DNA of 57,469 bases from Ruminococcus sp. (GCA_017460665.1 JAFUAO010000104.1:1-57469), one strand, 5' to 3'. Shown: positions 7,253-15,886, counted from the first letter of the stretch. Notes: generated by a model not told the origin, from the sequence alone. Numbers and translations are program-made.

Positions 7253-8134
7253 TCAGTCATTGTTTATTTTGCCGAGCCACACAAATATATCGTCCTCAGC
7301 CTGCCTTGCCATTTTCTCCTGCTCGGGTGATCTGCTGTCATGGAAATGCAGCTTTTCATATTCGGGATTGTTTTCCTCAATGAAGCCATGCAAAGCACCG
7401 TCATAGGTGATAAGCTCCGTTGGTACGCCGTTATCATCAAGCGCTGACTTGTATTCAAGTGAACCCTTGCCGATCGGCTCGTCTACCGCAAGGATAAAAA
7501 GTGCGGGAGGAATTGTTTTCTTCTGTTCATCGGTCAGCCCGTTGTACTGCTCTAAAATGTCGCTGATAAATGGATAACAGAGTATTTGTCCCTCTATGGT
7601 CATACCCTCTTTGTGCAGCTGTAATGCTGCCGCCATAGCGTGATAACCGCCTGCCGAATAGCCGAGAATGAAAATATTATCGCTGTCGATGCCATATTCC
7701 TCAGCATTGGCTATCATATATTTCACAGTATCTTTGACCTCATCGACCGCATACTGCTTTGTGATACCGTCCTTCATCAGCTTGTAATTGACCGTCACCA
7801 CCGTACAGCCCCAAGCCTTTGAAATGCGGTCACTCTGGGTATCGAGGGTATCGGCATCGCCTGCAACAAAAGCTCCGCCGTGGAGGTTTATCACCAGCGG
7901 CACCGGCTCGTCGCTTTCATAACGGTAAAGGTTTACATCAACATCGTCTGCGCCCTCACGCTTTATGTATAAATGCTCACCGATCAGCTCCTCATCAGAC
8001 TTGACCATTAGCTTTTGATCTTCCTCACGGAGCTTGCTATCGTGGATAGCCTTTATAACATAAGCACCTATCAGTAGAATAATAATTAAAATGATGATAC
8101 CGATGATCTTTAATATCTTTTTCCCTTTGCTCAT
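7253..8134 (-). CDS. Membrane-anchored alpha/beta-hydrolase (esterase/lipase type)
   Basis: 293 residues. A lysine-rich start and one strong membrane helix (about residues 8-30, IIGIIILIIILLIGAYVI) anchor a catalytic domain outside the membrane. The oxyanion motif HGGAF, nucleophile elbow GYSAGG, a downstream Asp and a late His (GALHGF) give a full triad of the hormone-sensitive-lipase/esterase fold. The chosen start has GAGGAG 8 bases upstream and removes an overlap with the upstream gene. It is a paralogue in function, though not close in sequence, of the esterase at 8175. The palindromes at 9310-9396 suggest control by the divergent TetR. Confidence 0.85.
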   Translation of the reverse strand: MSKGKKILKIIGIIILIIILLIGAYVIKAIHDSKLREEDQKLMVKSDEELIGEHLYIKREGADDVDVNLYRYESDEPVPLVINLHGGAFVAGDADTLDTQSDRISKAWGCTVVTVNYKLMKDGITKQYAVDEVKDTVKYMIANAEEYGIDSDNIFILGYSAGGYHAMAAALQLHKEGMTIEGQILCYPFISDILEQYNGLTDEQKKTIPPALFILAVDEPIGKGSLEYKSALDDNGVPTELITYDGALHGFIEENNPEYEKLHFHDSRSPEQEKMARQAEDDIFVWLGKINND

Positions 8135-8174
8135 GTTCATTCTCCTCAACACTTGACAAGTGCAATTATCTATT

Positions 8175-9143
8175 TCATTCCTTATAATTATCGAAATACC
8201 GTGTAATATATTCATCTGTCAGCTTGTATAATTCCTCTGATTTGTCGAGGTCATCAAGTAAGCCGTGTCCCGAATTTGGGAATTCGATATAATCGTGAAC
8301 GACACCATACTTGTCGAGATTATCAAGCAAGCTGTACTTGAGATCGGGCGGCACAACAACATCTCTCGGACCGTAGGCAAGTATCGTCGGAACGGTATTC
8401 TCATTTACAAGCGCGGCAGGAGATATTTCGTCGATTGCTTTTTGATACTCCTCAGTGCCTACATCATCAGCAGTAAATTTTTTGCCCGTCATAGTGGATA
8501 TAAATTCTGCACTGCCCGCAGCCTCTGTCTGCCCCCAACCTTCAGGCTCAAAGTACGCCGGACCTGTCTGCTCAAAGACAAATTTTACAGGTATAGACAG
8601 TTTATCCGGCTCTCTGTATGCACATAACATTGCCAGACAGCCGCCGGCTGAACCACCAGTGATCGCCATTTCGGTGATATTGTAGCCCTCTTTCGCACAG
8701 TAGTCCTTAACGACCTGCATAGTGTATGTTAATTCTTCATACATCGTATTGAGATTAGCCACACCGTCACCCTTTGAAAGTGTGTAATTTGCGGAAACAG
8801 CAACCATACCCTTGGAAGCATAATAGGGACACCAATACTTTCCGTCAGCCTTGTCACCACTTGTAAATCCGCCGCCATGAATATAGAAAATAAGGGAATA
8901 GTTTTTGCTTGTATCGGCGTTTGCAGGAAGATACAAGTCAAATTTAGTGGTTTTCTTTCCGTCTGAATCAAGATCATAGATAACCTTCCAGACATTTTCG
9001 TCCTTATCGACTTTCAGGTATTTATACGGTCTTTCGATCTTGATCGTCTTAGCGATCTGGAAGGACACAGCGGCAAATACTCCGAATACACCCACACAAG
9101 CGATACCGAAGCCAATATTTTTAAGTGCATTTTTCAGATCCAT
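8175..9143 (-). CDS. Membrane-anchored alpha/beta-hydrolase (acetylesterase-like)
   Basis: 322 residues with an N-terminal membrane helix (about 11-30, FGIACVGVFGVFAAVSF) and an extracellular catalytic domain. It shows HGGGF, GGSAGG (nucleophile), an Asp in YGPRDVVVP and His in NSGHGL, the usual esterase triad. Cargo of this type may remove acyl groups from sugars or drugs; the substrate is not visible. It heads a leftward operon (esterase, esterase, HAD phosphatase) and starts 275 bases from the divergent tetR gene, with two long palindromes between them. A short hydrophobic stretch ending upstream of this gene (about 9150-9250) may encode a tiny leader but is too weak to call. Confidence 0.85.
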   Translation of the reverse strand: MDLKNALKNIGFGIACVGVFGVFAAVSFQIAKTIKIERPYKYLKVDKDENVWKVIYDLDSDGKKTTKFDLYLPANADTSKNYSLIFYIHGGGFTSGDKADGKYWCPYYASKGMVAVSANYTLSKGDGVANLNTMYEELTYTMQVVKDYCAKEGYNITEMAITGGSAGGCLAMLCAYREPDKLSIPVKFVFEQTGPAYFEPEGWGQTEAAGSAEFISTMTGKKFTADDVGTEEYQKAIDEISPAALVNENTVPTILAYGPRDVVVPPDLKYSLLDNLDKYGVVHDYIEFPNSGHGLLDDLDKSEELYKLTDEYITRYFDNYKE

Positions 9144-9309
9144 ATCTGTCCTCCCTTAAAATACGCCGAGCAAGGCATTACTAAGAACTACACCCGAAAC
9201 AGAGCCGAGAACAGCCATTGCCGCCAGAATGATCCACTTTTTCTTTGTCAAGATTTTCCACCCTTTCTGCGAGTTGACAAGCAAACGATACATTGTGCTT
9301 GACAAAAGC

Positions 9310-9396
9310 AGGCTTCGTATGATACTATAATATCATACAAAGCCTGTAAAGTCAATCATTTTGGAAAAATGATACTATTTGCCGAAATAGTATCAT
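9310..9396. promoter_or_regulatory. Two TetR-type operators
   Basis: The palindrome gtatgata-ctataa-tatcatac (9317-9338, extended by aggctt/aagcct) and the palindrome atgatactattt (9369-9380) with aaatagtatcat (9385-9396) share the half-site tgatacta. They occupy the space between the esterase operon and the tetR start, the second one ending 24 bases before it. Confidence 0.75.
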
Positions 9397-9418
9397 CGGA
9401 GGAAAGGAAACAGAAATT

Positions 9419-9928
9419 ATGTCAGATTATGTAACAACCGCTTACGGCGAAGCCCTAATTAAGCTGATGAAAAAGAAGAATATCGAGAAGATCACCGTTG
9501 ACGAGCTATGCGAAACAGGCGGTATCGGCAGAGCAACCTATTTTCGTAATTTCAAGTCTAAGGACGAGATACTCACCGCATATATTATCATGAAGTGGCG
9601 CGAATACGAGAAGAAACATAAGCTGAAGGAGCATAGTCTCAGCGATATTTACCGTGTTAGGCGTTATTTTGAATTTTGTTATTCAATGCGGAAAATCAAT
9701 GACCTGATAATAGCACAGGGACGCCATGGAGCGATACTCAGCGCCTATGAAGCAATTGTGACGGACAGCGATACCAACAATGTTGTTGACAATTATGAAA
9801 GCTACTACATGGCATACGGATTATTCGGCATATTGATGAAGTGGGCTAAGTGCGGTTACCAAGAAACACCGCAGCAGCTTGCGGAGATCGCGGTTGACAG
9901 GATATTTACAGACAGCAAACAAGCATAA
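9419..9928 (+). CDS. TetR/AcrR-family repressor
   Basis: 169 residues. The N-terminal helix-turn-helix (KITVDELCETGGIGRATYFR, then NFKSKDEIL) is typical of TetR. The C-terminal ligand domain is short and helical, ending near AEIAVDRIF. It is divergent from the esterase/esterase/HAD operon and is separated from it by two palindromes sharing tgatacta, so it most likely represses both directions and releases on a ligand handled by the esterases. GGAGGAAAGG lies before the ATG. A strong terminator follows. Confidence 0.9.
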   Translation: MSDYVTTAYGEALIKLMKKKNIEKITVDELCETGGIGRATYFRNFKSKDEILTAYIIMKWREYEKKHKLKEHSLSDIYRVRRYFEFCYSMRKINDLIIAQGRHGAILSAYEAIVTDSDTNNVVDNYESYYMAYGLFGILMKWAKCGYQETPQQLAEIAVDRIFTDSKQA

Positions 9929-9932
9929 AACA

Positions 9933-9968
9933 GCAAGCCCTTAGAACGCTCTAAGGGCTTGCATTTTG
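9933..9968 (+). terminator. Terminator of tetR
   Basis: gcaagcccttaga (9933-9945) pairs with tctaagggcttgc (9950-9962), 13 bp, followed by attttg. Confidence 0.9.
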
Positions 9969-10042
9969 TCAATAAGATATCAGTCAATTATGGGATACGC
10001 AAAAATGAAGATTTTAACTTGTGTGGAACGGTTTTTGAGTTC

Positions 10043-10066
10043 GCCAATAGACTACGGGCTATTGGC
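10043..10066 (-). terminator. Hairpin after the two-component operon
   Basis: gccaatag pairs with ctattggc around 8 bases, 40 bases past the histidine kinase stop. On the minus strand it is followed by GAACTCAAAAA, so it is not a classic T-run terminator. I see nothing else in 9969-10103. Confidence 0.4.
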
Positions 10067-10103
10067 ATGACTAAATTCAGCCTAACAAAAATCCTATCTT
10101 CAT

Positions 10104-11150
10104 TTAACTCTTATTCGATAGGGCTTTAAAAACAACCGAAAACACACTCCCCTTCCCCGGGGCACTCTCGACCTCAATGCTGCCCTCACACAGCTCCACA
10201 ATACGCTTGACGATAGAAAGCCCGATACCGTTTCCCTTAACGATACTCGCAGTATCATTCTGATAATATTTCTCAAAAATGTGGCTTATCGTATCTTCGT
10301 CCATTCCCGATCCGCTGTCTTTTATGGAAACGATCAGCTTATCACCCGTCTGCTTTGAGAATATGAATATCTCTCCGCCTTCGGGAGTAAACTTGACAGC
10401 GTTATTCAGCAGATTTATCCATATCTGCTCCATAAGTTCCTCATTGCCGTAATAACTGAAATCAAGATCCTCGGCAATATCGAGCGTGATATGTTTTTTC
10501 TCCATTTGCGGCAGGAGCATTATCGCACACCGTTTTATCTGTTCGCTTAATGAAAAAGTTTCTTTCTCTGTTATGATCTGTGTAGCCTCGACCTTTGAAA
10601 GCAGCAGCGTATTCTGTGCAAGATTGGACAATCTGTGCGACTGCTCGGATATGACTTTCAGAAACTCCATTCTTTCCTCGTTCTCGATACCCTCGCCTGT
10701 CTGATACAGCACATCGGCAAAGCCGCTGATAGAGGTGATAGGCGTCTTGAATTCGTGTGTAAATTCGTTGATAAAGCTCTGCATTTCCTCTTTTGTTGCT
10801 TTGAGTTCCTTTGCCATAGCGTTGAAATTTTGATATATCAGCTCGTATTCTCCGGCATTTTCGGTATCGAGCCTAACATCAAGATCACCGTCAGCGATCT
10901 TCTGCAAACCGTCAAGCAGAGGCTTCAGCCGTCTTTCCATAGCGGTGATAACAAAGTACATCGCCACACCGATGATAACGCACATCATAGGTATCATCCC
11001 TATCATGCTTGCCGAGCTATAATTATCTGTGACCGCCATGAAGAAGTAAATGATACCGTAGGAGAACAGCCCCCCGAAAACGGCAGTAAGACCGAGAATG
11101 ACCGTCCATTTCATTTTGTGGAGTACAAATATACTGTTCCTCTTGCTCAT
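10104..11150 (-). CDS. Sensor histidine kinase of a two-component system
   Basis: 348 residues. Two membrane helices (about 15-37 and 47-69) with only a short outer loop are followed by HAMP (70-122), the phosphoacceptor H132 in FTHEFKTPITS, and an ATPase domain with N-box (NLLNNAVKF), G1 (DSGSGM) and G2 (GNGIGLSIV). The near absence of an extracellular domain suggests sensing within or at the membrane, as in peptide-antibiotic sensors. It overlaps the response regulator stop by 4 bases, so the two are translationally coupled. No transporter genes lie next to it, so its target may be elsewhere on the chromosome. Confidence 0.95.
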   Translation of the reverse strand: MSKRNSIFVLHKMKWTVILGLTAVFGGLFSYGIIYFFMAVTDNYSSASMIGMIPMMCVIIGVAMYFVITAMERRLKPLLDGLQKIADGDLDVRLDTENAGEYELIYQNFNAMAKELKATKEEMQSFINEFTHEFKTPITSISGFADVLYQTGEGIENEERMEFLKVISEQSHRLSNLAQNTLLLSKVEATQIITEKETFSLSEQIKRCAIMLLPQMEKKHITLDIAEDLDFSYYGNEELMEQIWINLLNNAVKFTPEGGEIFIFSKQTGDKLIVSIKDSGSGMDEDTISHIFEKYYQNDTASIVKGNGIGLSIVKRIVELCEGSIEVESAPGKGSVFSVVFKALSNKS

Positions 11151-11830
11151 TTCACGACCTCCGTATGTATTACAGCTTTATACCCAAGCCCACGAATAGA
11201 AACAAGCTCAAACTCTCTGCATTCGGAAAATTTGCTCCGCAGTCTGCTGATATAGGTCTTTATCGTGCTGTATTCCGTTTCCGTATCATATCCCCATATC
11301 TCGTCCATAAGCTGCTGTTTGGTAAAGACCGTATCGGGATAGGACAGCAGCTTGTAAAGCAATGCCGATTCCTTTTGCGTAAGCTCGATGCTCCTGCCGT
11401 TTACGCTTGCGGAAAGCGAATCTGCTTTCAGTTCAAAACCGCCTATCACTATCTTCTTTTCATTCGATATTCTGGAACGGCGGAGAATAGCCTCGATACG
11501 CCATTTCAGCTCCTCATAGTCTATTGGCTTTGTCAGGTAATCGTCAATACCTGTTGCAAAGCCCTTTTTCTTATGTGCAAGGGTATTCATAGCGGTCAGC
11601 ATGATAACAGGCGTCAGATCTCCGCTGTCCCTTAAAGCCTGCACAAACTCATACCCGTCCATTTTCGGCATCATAATGTCGGCAATGATAAGGTCAATAA
11701 AGTTATGGTCGATTATATAAAGAGCCGATTCGCCGTTATCAGCTTCAAATATTTTATACTCGTCTTTCAGATGATGCCTTGTGAGCATACGTATCGCAGC
11801 ATCGTCTTCAACTAAAAGTATATTCAGCAT
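11147..11830 (-). CDS. OmpR-family response regulator
   Basis: 227 residues. The receiver domain shows the acidic pair in LLVEDD, the phosphoacceptor D51 (IIADIMMP), Thr in MLTAM and Lys in YLTKPID. The winged-helix output domain includes LLSYPDTVFTKQQLMDEIWG and TIKTYISRLRSKF. I start at 11,830, with AAGGGGG 7 bases upstream, instead of an ATG 51 bases earlier. It is first in the leftward operon with the kinase. Upstream lies a 41-base segment present twice (11,924-12,044), which may contain its control region. Confidence 0.93.
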   Translation of the reverse strand: MLNILLVEDDAAIRMLTRHHLKDEYKIFEADNGESALYIIDHNFIDLIIADIMMPKMDGYEFVQALRDSGDLTPVIMLTAMNTLAHKKKGFATGIDDYLTKPIDYEELKWRIEAILRRSRISNEKKIVIGGFELKADSLSASVNGRSIELTQKESALLYKLLSYPDTVFTKQQLMDEIWGYDTETEYSTIKTYISRLRSKFSECREFELVSIRGLGYKAVIHTEVVK

Positions 11831-11923
11831 AGCAATGCCCCCTTGTGATGTAACTGTCTCTATTATACCATTCAGAGTCAATTCAAGTCAATTCTTTTTT
11901 CATTTTCTGCAAAAAAATGCCCC

Positions 11924-12044
11924 GATTTTTACTTTCGTTTTACCTTTACCTGATATACTGTAAACATCGAAAGGAAAACAGACAGCGGAAAAATAAAACC
12001 GAAGATTTTTACTTTCGTTTTACCAAAGCCTGTTATACTGTGAA
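11924..12044 (+). repeat. Tandem 41-base direct repeat with promoter-like end
   Basis: The copies at 11,924-11,964 and 12,004-12,044 share gatttttactttcgtttta, a short variable patch, cctg, one variable base and tatactgt. The tatact could be a -10 box reading rightward into 12,081-12,490; no good -35 is seen. The 80-base period suggests a duplication at the border between the two-component cargo and the element backbone. Confidence 0.6.
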
Positions 12045-12080
12045 TAGATCAGAGAGGAGTTAAGGCTTAATATATCAAGT

Positions 12081-12184
12081 GGAGACTATATTTCAAAGCT
12101 CGCCCAGGAAGAAAAACTCCGCAGAGAACAGGAGAGCAAAAAGGAAAATACAAAGAAGAATAAAAAGAAAGGAAGTCGATAATT
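12081..12184 (+). pseudogene. C-terminal remnant of a mobilisation-type protein
   Basis: An open frame without a start codon reads GDYISKLAQEEKLRREQESK and then a Lys/Asn-rich basic tail ending KKKGSR before TAA. Its charged coiled-coil and basic end resemble the tails of relaxases and related transfer proteins. It sits where elements of this kind carry their mobilisation gene, just upstream of the integrase module. Assignment to a relaxase is a guess; that it is a truncated gene end is better supported. Confidence 0.4.
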
Positions 12185-12490
12185 ATGGCAAGGAAAATGA
12201 CACTGGAGCCTGCGATCAGGCAGGCGGAAGATGCAGACAAGCGCGTCGCGGAAGCAGAGAATAATTTGACGGCGGCAAAGAAAAAGCAGGCGGCTAGCTG
12301 GGCAAAGGTCGATGAGATCAGAGCCGAACAGGAGCAGGCGAGGTTTAATTCTCTCGCAAGGATTGCTATAGAAAAGTTCGGGGAGAACGTCACAGCCGAA
12401 CAGTTCAAGGAAATGCTAGACACTATCATGATAAATGATGAGATCAGCGAATATATAAATTCTGAAAAGGCAAAGCAAAATACAAAATGA
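12185..12490 (+). CDS. Small coiled-coil protein of element 2, unknown function
   Basis: 101 residues. The first half is an Ala/Lys/Glu-rich coiled coil (about 10-55) and the second a compact helical part with FGENVTAEQFKEMLDTIM. AAAGGAAG lies before the ATG. It follows a truncated transfer-type gene end and precedes integrase 2 by 134 bases. Position and size recall accessory proteins of mobilisable elements. I do not recognise a named family. Confidence 0.6.
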   Translation: MARKMTLEPAIRQAEDADKRVAEAENNLTAAKKKQAASWAKVDEIRAEQEQARFNSLARIAIEKFGENVTAEQFKEMLDTIMINDEISEYINSEKAKQNTK

Positions 12491-12550
12491 TAAGAGATGT
12501 TATTAGAACAAATAAGGAGACCGTAAAAGTGTATTTTGCAAAAACTTCTA

Positions 12551-12579
12551 TTGACTTTAAAGCGTGAAAGTGATATAAT
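12551..12579 (+). promoter_or_regulatory. Sigma-A promoter of integrase 2
   Basis: TTGACT (12,551-12,556), 17 bp, TATAAT (12,574-12,579), 45 bases before the GTG start. Confidence 0.85.
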
Positions 12580-12624
12580 AAAAGTGCAGAAATACGCCAA
12601 TGGTCTCCGAAAGGAGGTAGCCAA

Positions 12625-13905
12625 GTGGCATCAATTGAAAAAAGAGGAAACAGTTACAGGATCAAGGTATCCGGCGGGTATAAGGTTGACGGAACACAGG
12701 TCGTGCATCGCATGACTTGGACTCCCGAGCCCGATATGACCCCCAAGCAGATCGAAAAGGAGCTGCAAAGGCAGGCGGTTCTATTCGAGGAGGAGTGCAG
12801 CAGCGGTCTGGCAGTTTCAAGCATGAAGTTTGAAACGCTGTCAGAGGAATGGTTTGAGCAGTACGCGAACCTAAATCTGAAAAGCACAACGCTCACCCGA
12901 CAGCGCCAGCTTACCAAGCGCACCTACAAAGCGATAGGTCATATCCGTATCGACAAGCTGACTGCAAGAAATATCCAGCGATTCATCAACAGCCTTGCGC
13001 AGGAAGGAGTAAACGAGCACACAGGCAAGGCGTTATCACACAAAACTATGGTGCATTATCTGTCCTTCATATCAACTGTGCTGGATTATGCGATCAAAAT
13101 GGATATGCTGAAGGACAATCCATGCAGAAGGGTAACTATACCGAAGGGCAGCAAGAAAAAGCGGCATATTCTCACAATGGAGGAAACGCAGTATTTCTTC
13201 AAACTGCTCGACGATTACGCTCCGCTGAAGTGGAAAGCGTTCTTTACGCTGATAATTTACAGCGGTATGCGCAGGGGAGAAATGCTCGGTCTGGAATGGC
13301 ATGACATTGATCTCAAAACAGGCATGATACATATTGAGAGGACATCGAATTACACCAAAGCGAGGGGCATCTACACAGACACGCCCAAGACAGAAAATTC
13401 GGTGCGATTCATAAAGGTGCCGATGAATGTCGTTGCTGTTATGGAGGAGTACAGAGAGTGGCAGGCGAAAGAGAGCCAGCGCCTCGGCAGTAAGTGGGTT
13501 GAAACGGACAGGCTCTTTACCAAGTGGAATGGCAGTCCGATGAATCTTCAATCGCCCTATGGCTGGCTGAAAGAGTTTTGCGAGGAGCACAATTTTCCAT
13601 TTTATGGCATTCACCAATTCCGACATTTGCATACCAGCTTACTTATCGGTGCAGGCATCGACCCGACAACTGTTTCGGGGGTGTTAGGCCATGCCCAGGT
13701 TTCTACAACTTTGAACTTGTACTCCCATATGTTCAGAGAGAACCAAGTCAAGGCTTGCGACGCTGTGGCAAACGCACTCAACTTTGATAAACCCGAGCCA
13801 ACACCACCGTCCGCCCCAGCCCCGATCAGCACAGATAATAATTGTAATGAAAGCGACGAGAAGCGTGCGAAGATAATTTGCATTAAGACAGGCTATGGTG
13901 CGTGA
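12625..13905 (+). CDS. Tyrosine site-specific integrase of element 2
   Basis: 426 residues with a GTG start 6 bases after AAGGAGGT. It has the same architecture as integrases 1 and 3: an arm-binding start (MASIEKRGNSYRIKV), a core-binding domain, and a catalytic domain with SGMRRGEM (Arg), HQFRH (His, Arg), LGH and the nucleophile Tyr in NLYSHMF. A Pro-rich tail (EPTPPSAPAP) sets it apart. It ends 96 bases left of att copy 2. The arm-like doublet at 13,912 has its mate at the far end of the element (5192), so the element may still be excisable. No excisionase gene was recognised in element 2. Confidence 0.95.
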   Translation: MASIEKRGNSYRIKVSGGYKVDGTQVVHRMTWTPEPDMTPKQIEKELQRQAVLFEEECSSGLAVSSMKFETLSEEWFEQYANLNLKSTTLTRQRQLTKRTYKAIGHIRIDKLTARNIQRFINSLAQEGVNEHTGKALSHKTMVHYLSFISTVLDYAIKMDMLKDNPCRRVTIPKGSKKKRHILTMEETQYFFKLLDDYAPLKWKAFFTLIIYSGMRRGEMLGLEWHDIDLKTGMIHIERTSNYTKARGIYTDTPKTENSVRFIKVPMNVVAVMEEYREWQAKESQRLGSKWVETDRLFTKWNGSPMNLQSPYGWLKEFCEEHNFPFYGIHQFRHLHTSLLIGAGIDPTTVSGVLGHAQVSTTLNLYSHMFRENQVKACDAVANALNFDKPEPTPPSAPAPISTDNNCNESDEKRAKIICIKTGYGA

Positions 13906-13911
13906 AGACAA

Positions 13912-13933
13912 AATAAGTCCCATATAAGTCCCA
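13912..13933. repeat. Arm-type direct repeats, right end of element 2
   Basis: Two tandem copies of the motif (aataagtccca, tataagtccca), equal to the doublet at 5192-5213 except for one base. Confidence 0.65.
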
Positions 13934-13953
13934 TAGGGCTTTTTTCTACAAAT

Positions 13954-13993
13954 AAAAAAGCTCTAAAACAACGCAAATACGCTGTTTTAGAGC
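13954..13993 (-). terminator. Minus-strand terminator behind att copy 2
   Basis: gctctaaaac (13,960-13,969) pairs with gttttagagc (13,984-13,993). On the minus strand the stem is followed by TTTTTTATTT. The loop (aacgcaaatacgct) matches that of the terminator at 5005-5043 with one base change. Confidence 0.85.
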
Positions 13994-14001
13994 AATCCTT
14001 G

Positions 14002-14024
14002 TGGTGACCCGTACGGGAATTGAA
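14002..14024 (-). other. att copy 2 (3' end of tRNA-Glu)
   Basis: The same 23-base core as at 5053-5075 and in the intact tRNA gene at 43,346-43,368. It marks the border between elements 2 and 3. Sequence to its right does not resemble a tRNA. Confidence 0.9.
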
Positions 14025-14144
14025 CAAGCCGAAAGGCTTCTGCCAGTTTTAAGTGTTATGCGAAAATCGCCGAAAAACAGCCTGATTTAAGAGTTTGATT
14101 TCGAGTGCTTTTTAGTAATTTCAAGCAGTTTTTAGTAACAATAT

Positions 14145-14163
14145 GTGGCAAACAAGTGGCTGA
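14145..14163. repeat. Arm-type sites, left end of element 3
   Basis: gtggcaaac and aagtggctga lie in tandem. aagtggctga recurs at 43,260-43,269 by the other end of the element, next to a further gtggctga. The rest of 14,025-14,230 holds no gene; it has a repeated tttttagtaa (14,108-14,138). Confidence 0.5.
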
Positions 14164-14230
14164 GGTGGCGGGGAGCAATCGAAACAAGACACCGCAGTTT
14201 CTTTTGAGTTGTTTGGAAATTACAGTTTAT

Positions 14231-14893
14231 TCAATCACTTTTTACGACCCATTCACCGGATTTGATTGAACCCTTACGATATATTTTTCCCTCGCGCTGG
14301 AGCTTTTCAAGGCGGTATCTGATTGTCTGTTCGCTGACATTAAGTACCTTTGCGAGCTTTTTTCTTGTTCTTTTAGGTTTGAGAAGCAACTGTTTTATGA
14401 TAGCACTTTCGATATCGTCAGATTTTTCTTGTCGGTTTTCTTAGCGGTTGATTTTTTCACTCTCCTCCGCCTGAATCTTTGCGAATTCCTCATTGATATA
14501 CGCAGTTACCATAGTATAATCGTCAGTATCGTTACTTGGCTCAAAGACGAGCTCGGGAGTACCGTTCTCCTTCATGGCGTTCTTGGCTCTGCGTATACCC
14601 GAACCGTAGGACTCTATCAAATCCAGCGAGAAGAACATCTCCTTCAGTTCGGGATTTAGATATACCCGGTCACGGAACTCAGTATCATTATTCATTGCTT
14701 CAATAGTAACAGGCGGTACGGGTCTGTTATGATTGATGAAGGAAATATGATCCTTGTAGATTTAAATGCCGATGTATTATTTTCTGCTATATTCCTTGTG
14801 GAGAATGCAGTTGGTTGCAAGCTCGGAGAACATTGCAAGCGGATAGTTATAGACCATATGCTTGACTACATCAGGAGCTTTTCTGCAAAATGC
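14231..14893 (-). pseudogene. Decayed ATP-binding transcriptional regulator (AlbA/HATPase_c_4 type)
   Basis: Three pieces in different frames follow the order of one family. First is the segment with YPLAMFSELATNCILHKEYS (normally YPLEAFREALVNAIVHRDY). Second is a frame with NRPVPPVTIE and LDLIESYGSGIRRAKNAM. Third, after a stop and frame change near 14,440, is a C-terminal winged helix (KVLNVSEQTIRYRLEKLQ) ending at 14,231. The N-terminal domain is missing. These proteins are accessory regulators common in mobile DNA. At least two frameshifts show it is dead. Confidence 0.75.
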
Positions 14894-15250
14894 CGCAATG
14901 CCGACAAGGTGGTCATTGAATTGATATCCGACGCTTCTCTTGATGAGGAAAAGATTCGCAGAGCTTTCAAGATCATGCTTGAGGATGAGACTGAAAAGCT
15001 GCGGCAAGAGAAGATACGAAACAACATCAAACAGCTCTGGATGTTCGGTATCGGCTGTCTGTTTATACTTATGGGATTACTTTTCGGCAGCCATGTTGGG
15101 GAACTGACCGCTGCTATCCTCTCCACGATAGGTTCGTTCTCGCTCTGGGAAGCTGCGGCGATATGGATCGTCGAAAATCCCCAAAGCCGCCTGAAGCGCC
15201 GCTGGTTAGAGCGCCTGAAACATACAGAGCTAACGTTTACGAAGCAATAG
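14729..15250 (+). pseudogene. 5'-truncated two-helix membrane protein
   Basis: The 173-codon frame is a chimera. Its first about 55 codons (to about 14,893) are the antisense of the decayed regulator and are not protein-like. From about KVVIELISDASLDEEKIRRA onward it looks genuine: a basic helical stretch, two membrane helices (about 107-122 and 125-147), then IWIVENPQSRLKRRWLERLK. The pattern recalls small membrane proteins of mobile islands. The family is not recognised. The junction marks an old deletion or recombination. A terminator follows. Confidence 0.5.
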
Positions 15251-15252
15251 AA

Positions 15253-15286
15253 AAACAGCCCGAAGGAACCCACTTCAGGCTGTTTT
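15253..15286. terminator. Bidirectional terminator between converging frames
   Basis: aaacagcc(c)gaag pairs with cttcaggctgttt, flanked by A and T runs on both sides. It lies between the membrane-protein remnant and the converging tetR gene. Confidence 0.75.
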
Positions 15287-15301
15287 TATTCGTCAATATT
15301 A

Positions 15302-15886
15302 TCATTCTTCATAATAAGTTCTGTCATGTGTATCTGTAATATCGGATTTTAAGTCAACTCCATTACTGATCAATTCTGTTATCAATGCTTCAAGCTCCAC
15401 TGTACTGATCGGCATTTCAAGCTGAAACCATTTTAGGATGGTTCCGAGGACAGCGGATAACACAAATTCTGCTGTCAAGGACATTTTAGGAGATTGCTCC
15501 GCTGTAAGTCCAAGCTGCTGAGACAGGATCATCTCAGCTTCTGTTTTCATTTTTTCTCTGAATGACGGATCCCCGTATTTTCCCAAAAGAACAGAGATAT
15601 ATTTCCCGTAAGCTGTATAGACATCTGCAAGCGAATGTACAGCTTCTCCTGCCCCGGAGACTTGACTCTGTTTTAACGCCTCTGTCAGCTCGCCGCATAT
15701 CTCGTTTTCCACTTGGTCGAGCATATCCCTTGTATCAGAGAAATATCGGTAGAAAGTACAGCGATTATATCCGGCTTTTTTTGTGATCTGATCGACAGTA
15801 CCCTTTGCTCCGCTGTGCGCCAATTCAAAATAGGCATCGATCAGATTTCGTCTTGTTTGCTCAGTAAGTTCAGGTTGCTTTTTCAT
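15302..15886 (-). CDS. TetR-family repressor of the HXXEE/SDR operon
   Basis: 194 residues. The N-terminal helix-turn-helix reads GTVDQITKKAGYNRCTFYRY, then FSDTRDML. The start chosen (15,886) has GGAGGAAAG upstream; a longer frame runs back through the promoter region and is unlikely. It is divergent from the HXXEE/SDR pair, with a palindrome (caacacagtgttg) placed just after the -10 box of the rightward promoter. It is therefore a likely local repressor. The inducer is unknown. Confidence 0.9.
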   Translation of the reverse strand: MKKQPELTEQTRRNLIDAYFELAHSGAKGTVDQITKKAGYNRCTFYRYFSDTRDMLDQVENEICGELTEALKQSQVSGAGEAVHSLADVYTAYGKYISVLLGKYGDPSFREKMKTEAEMILSQQLGLTAEQSPKMSLTAEFVLSAVLGTILKWFQLEMPISTVELEALITELISNGVDLKSDITDTHDRTYYEE

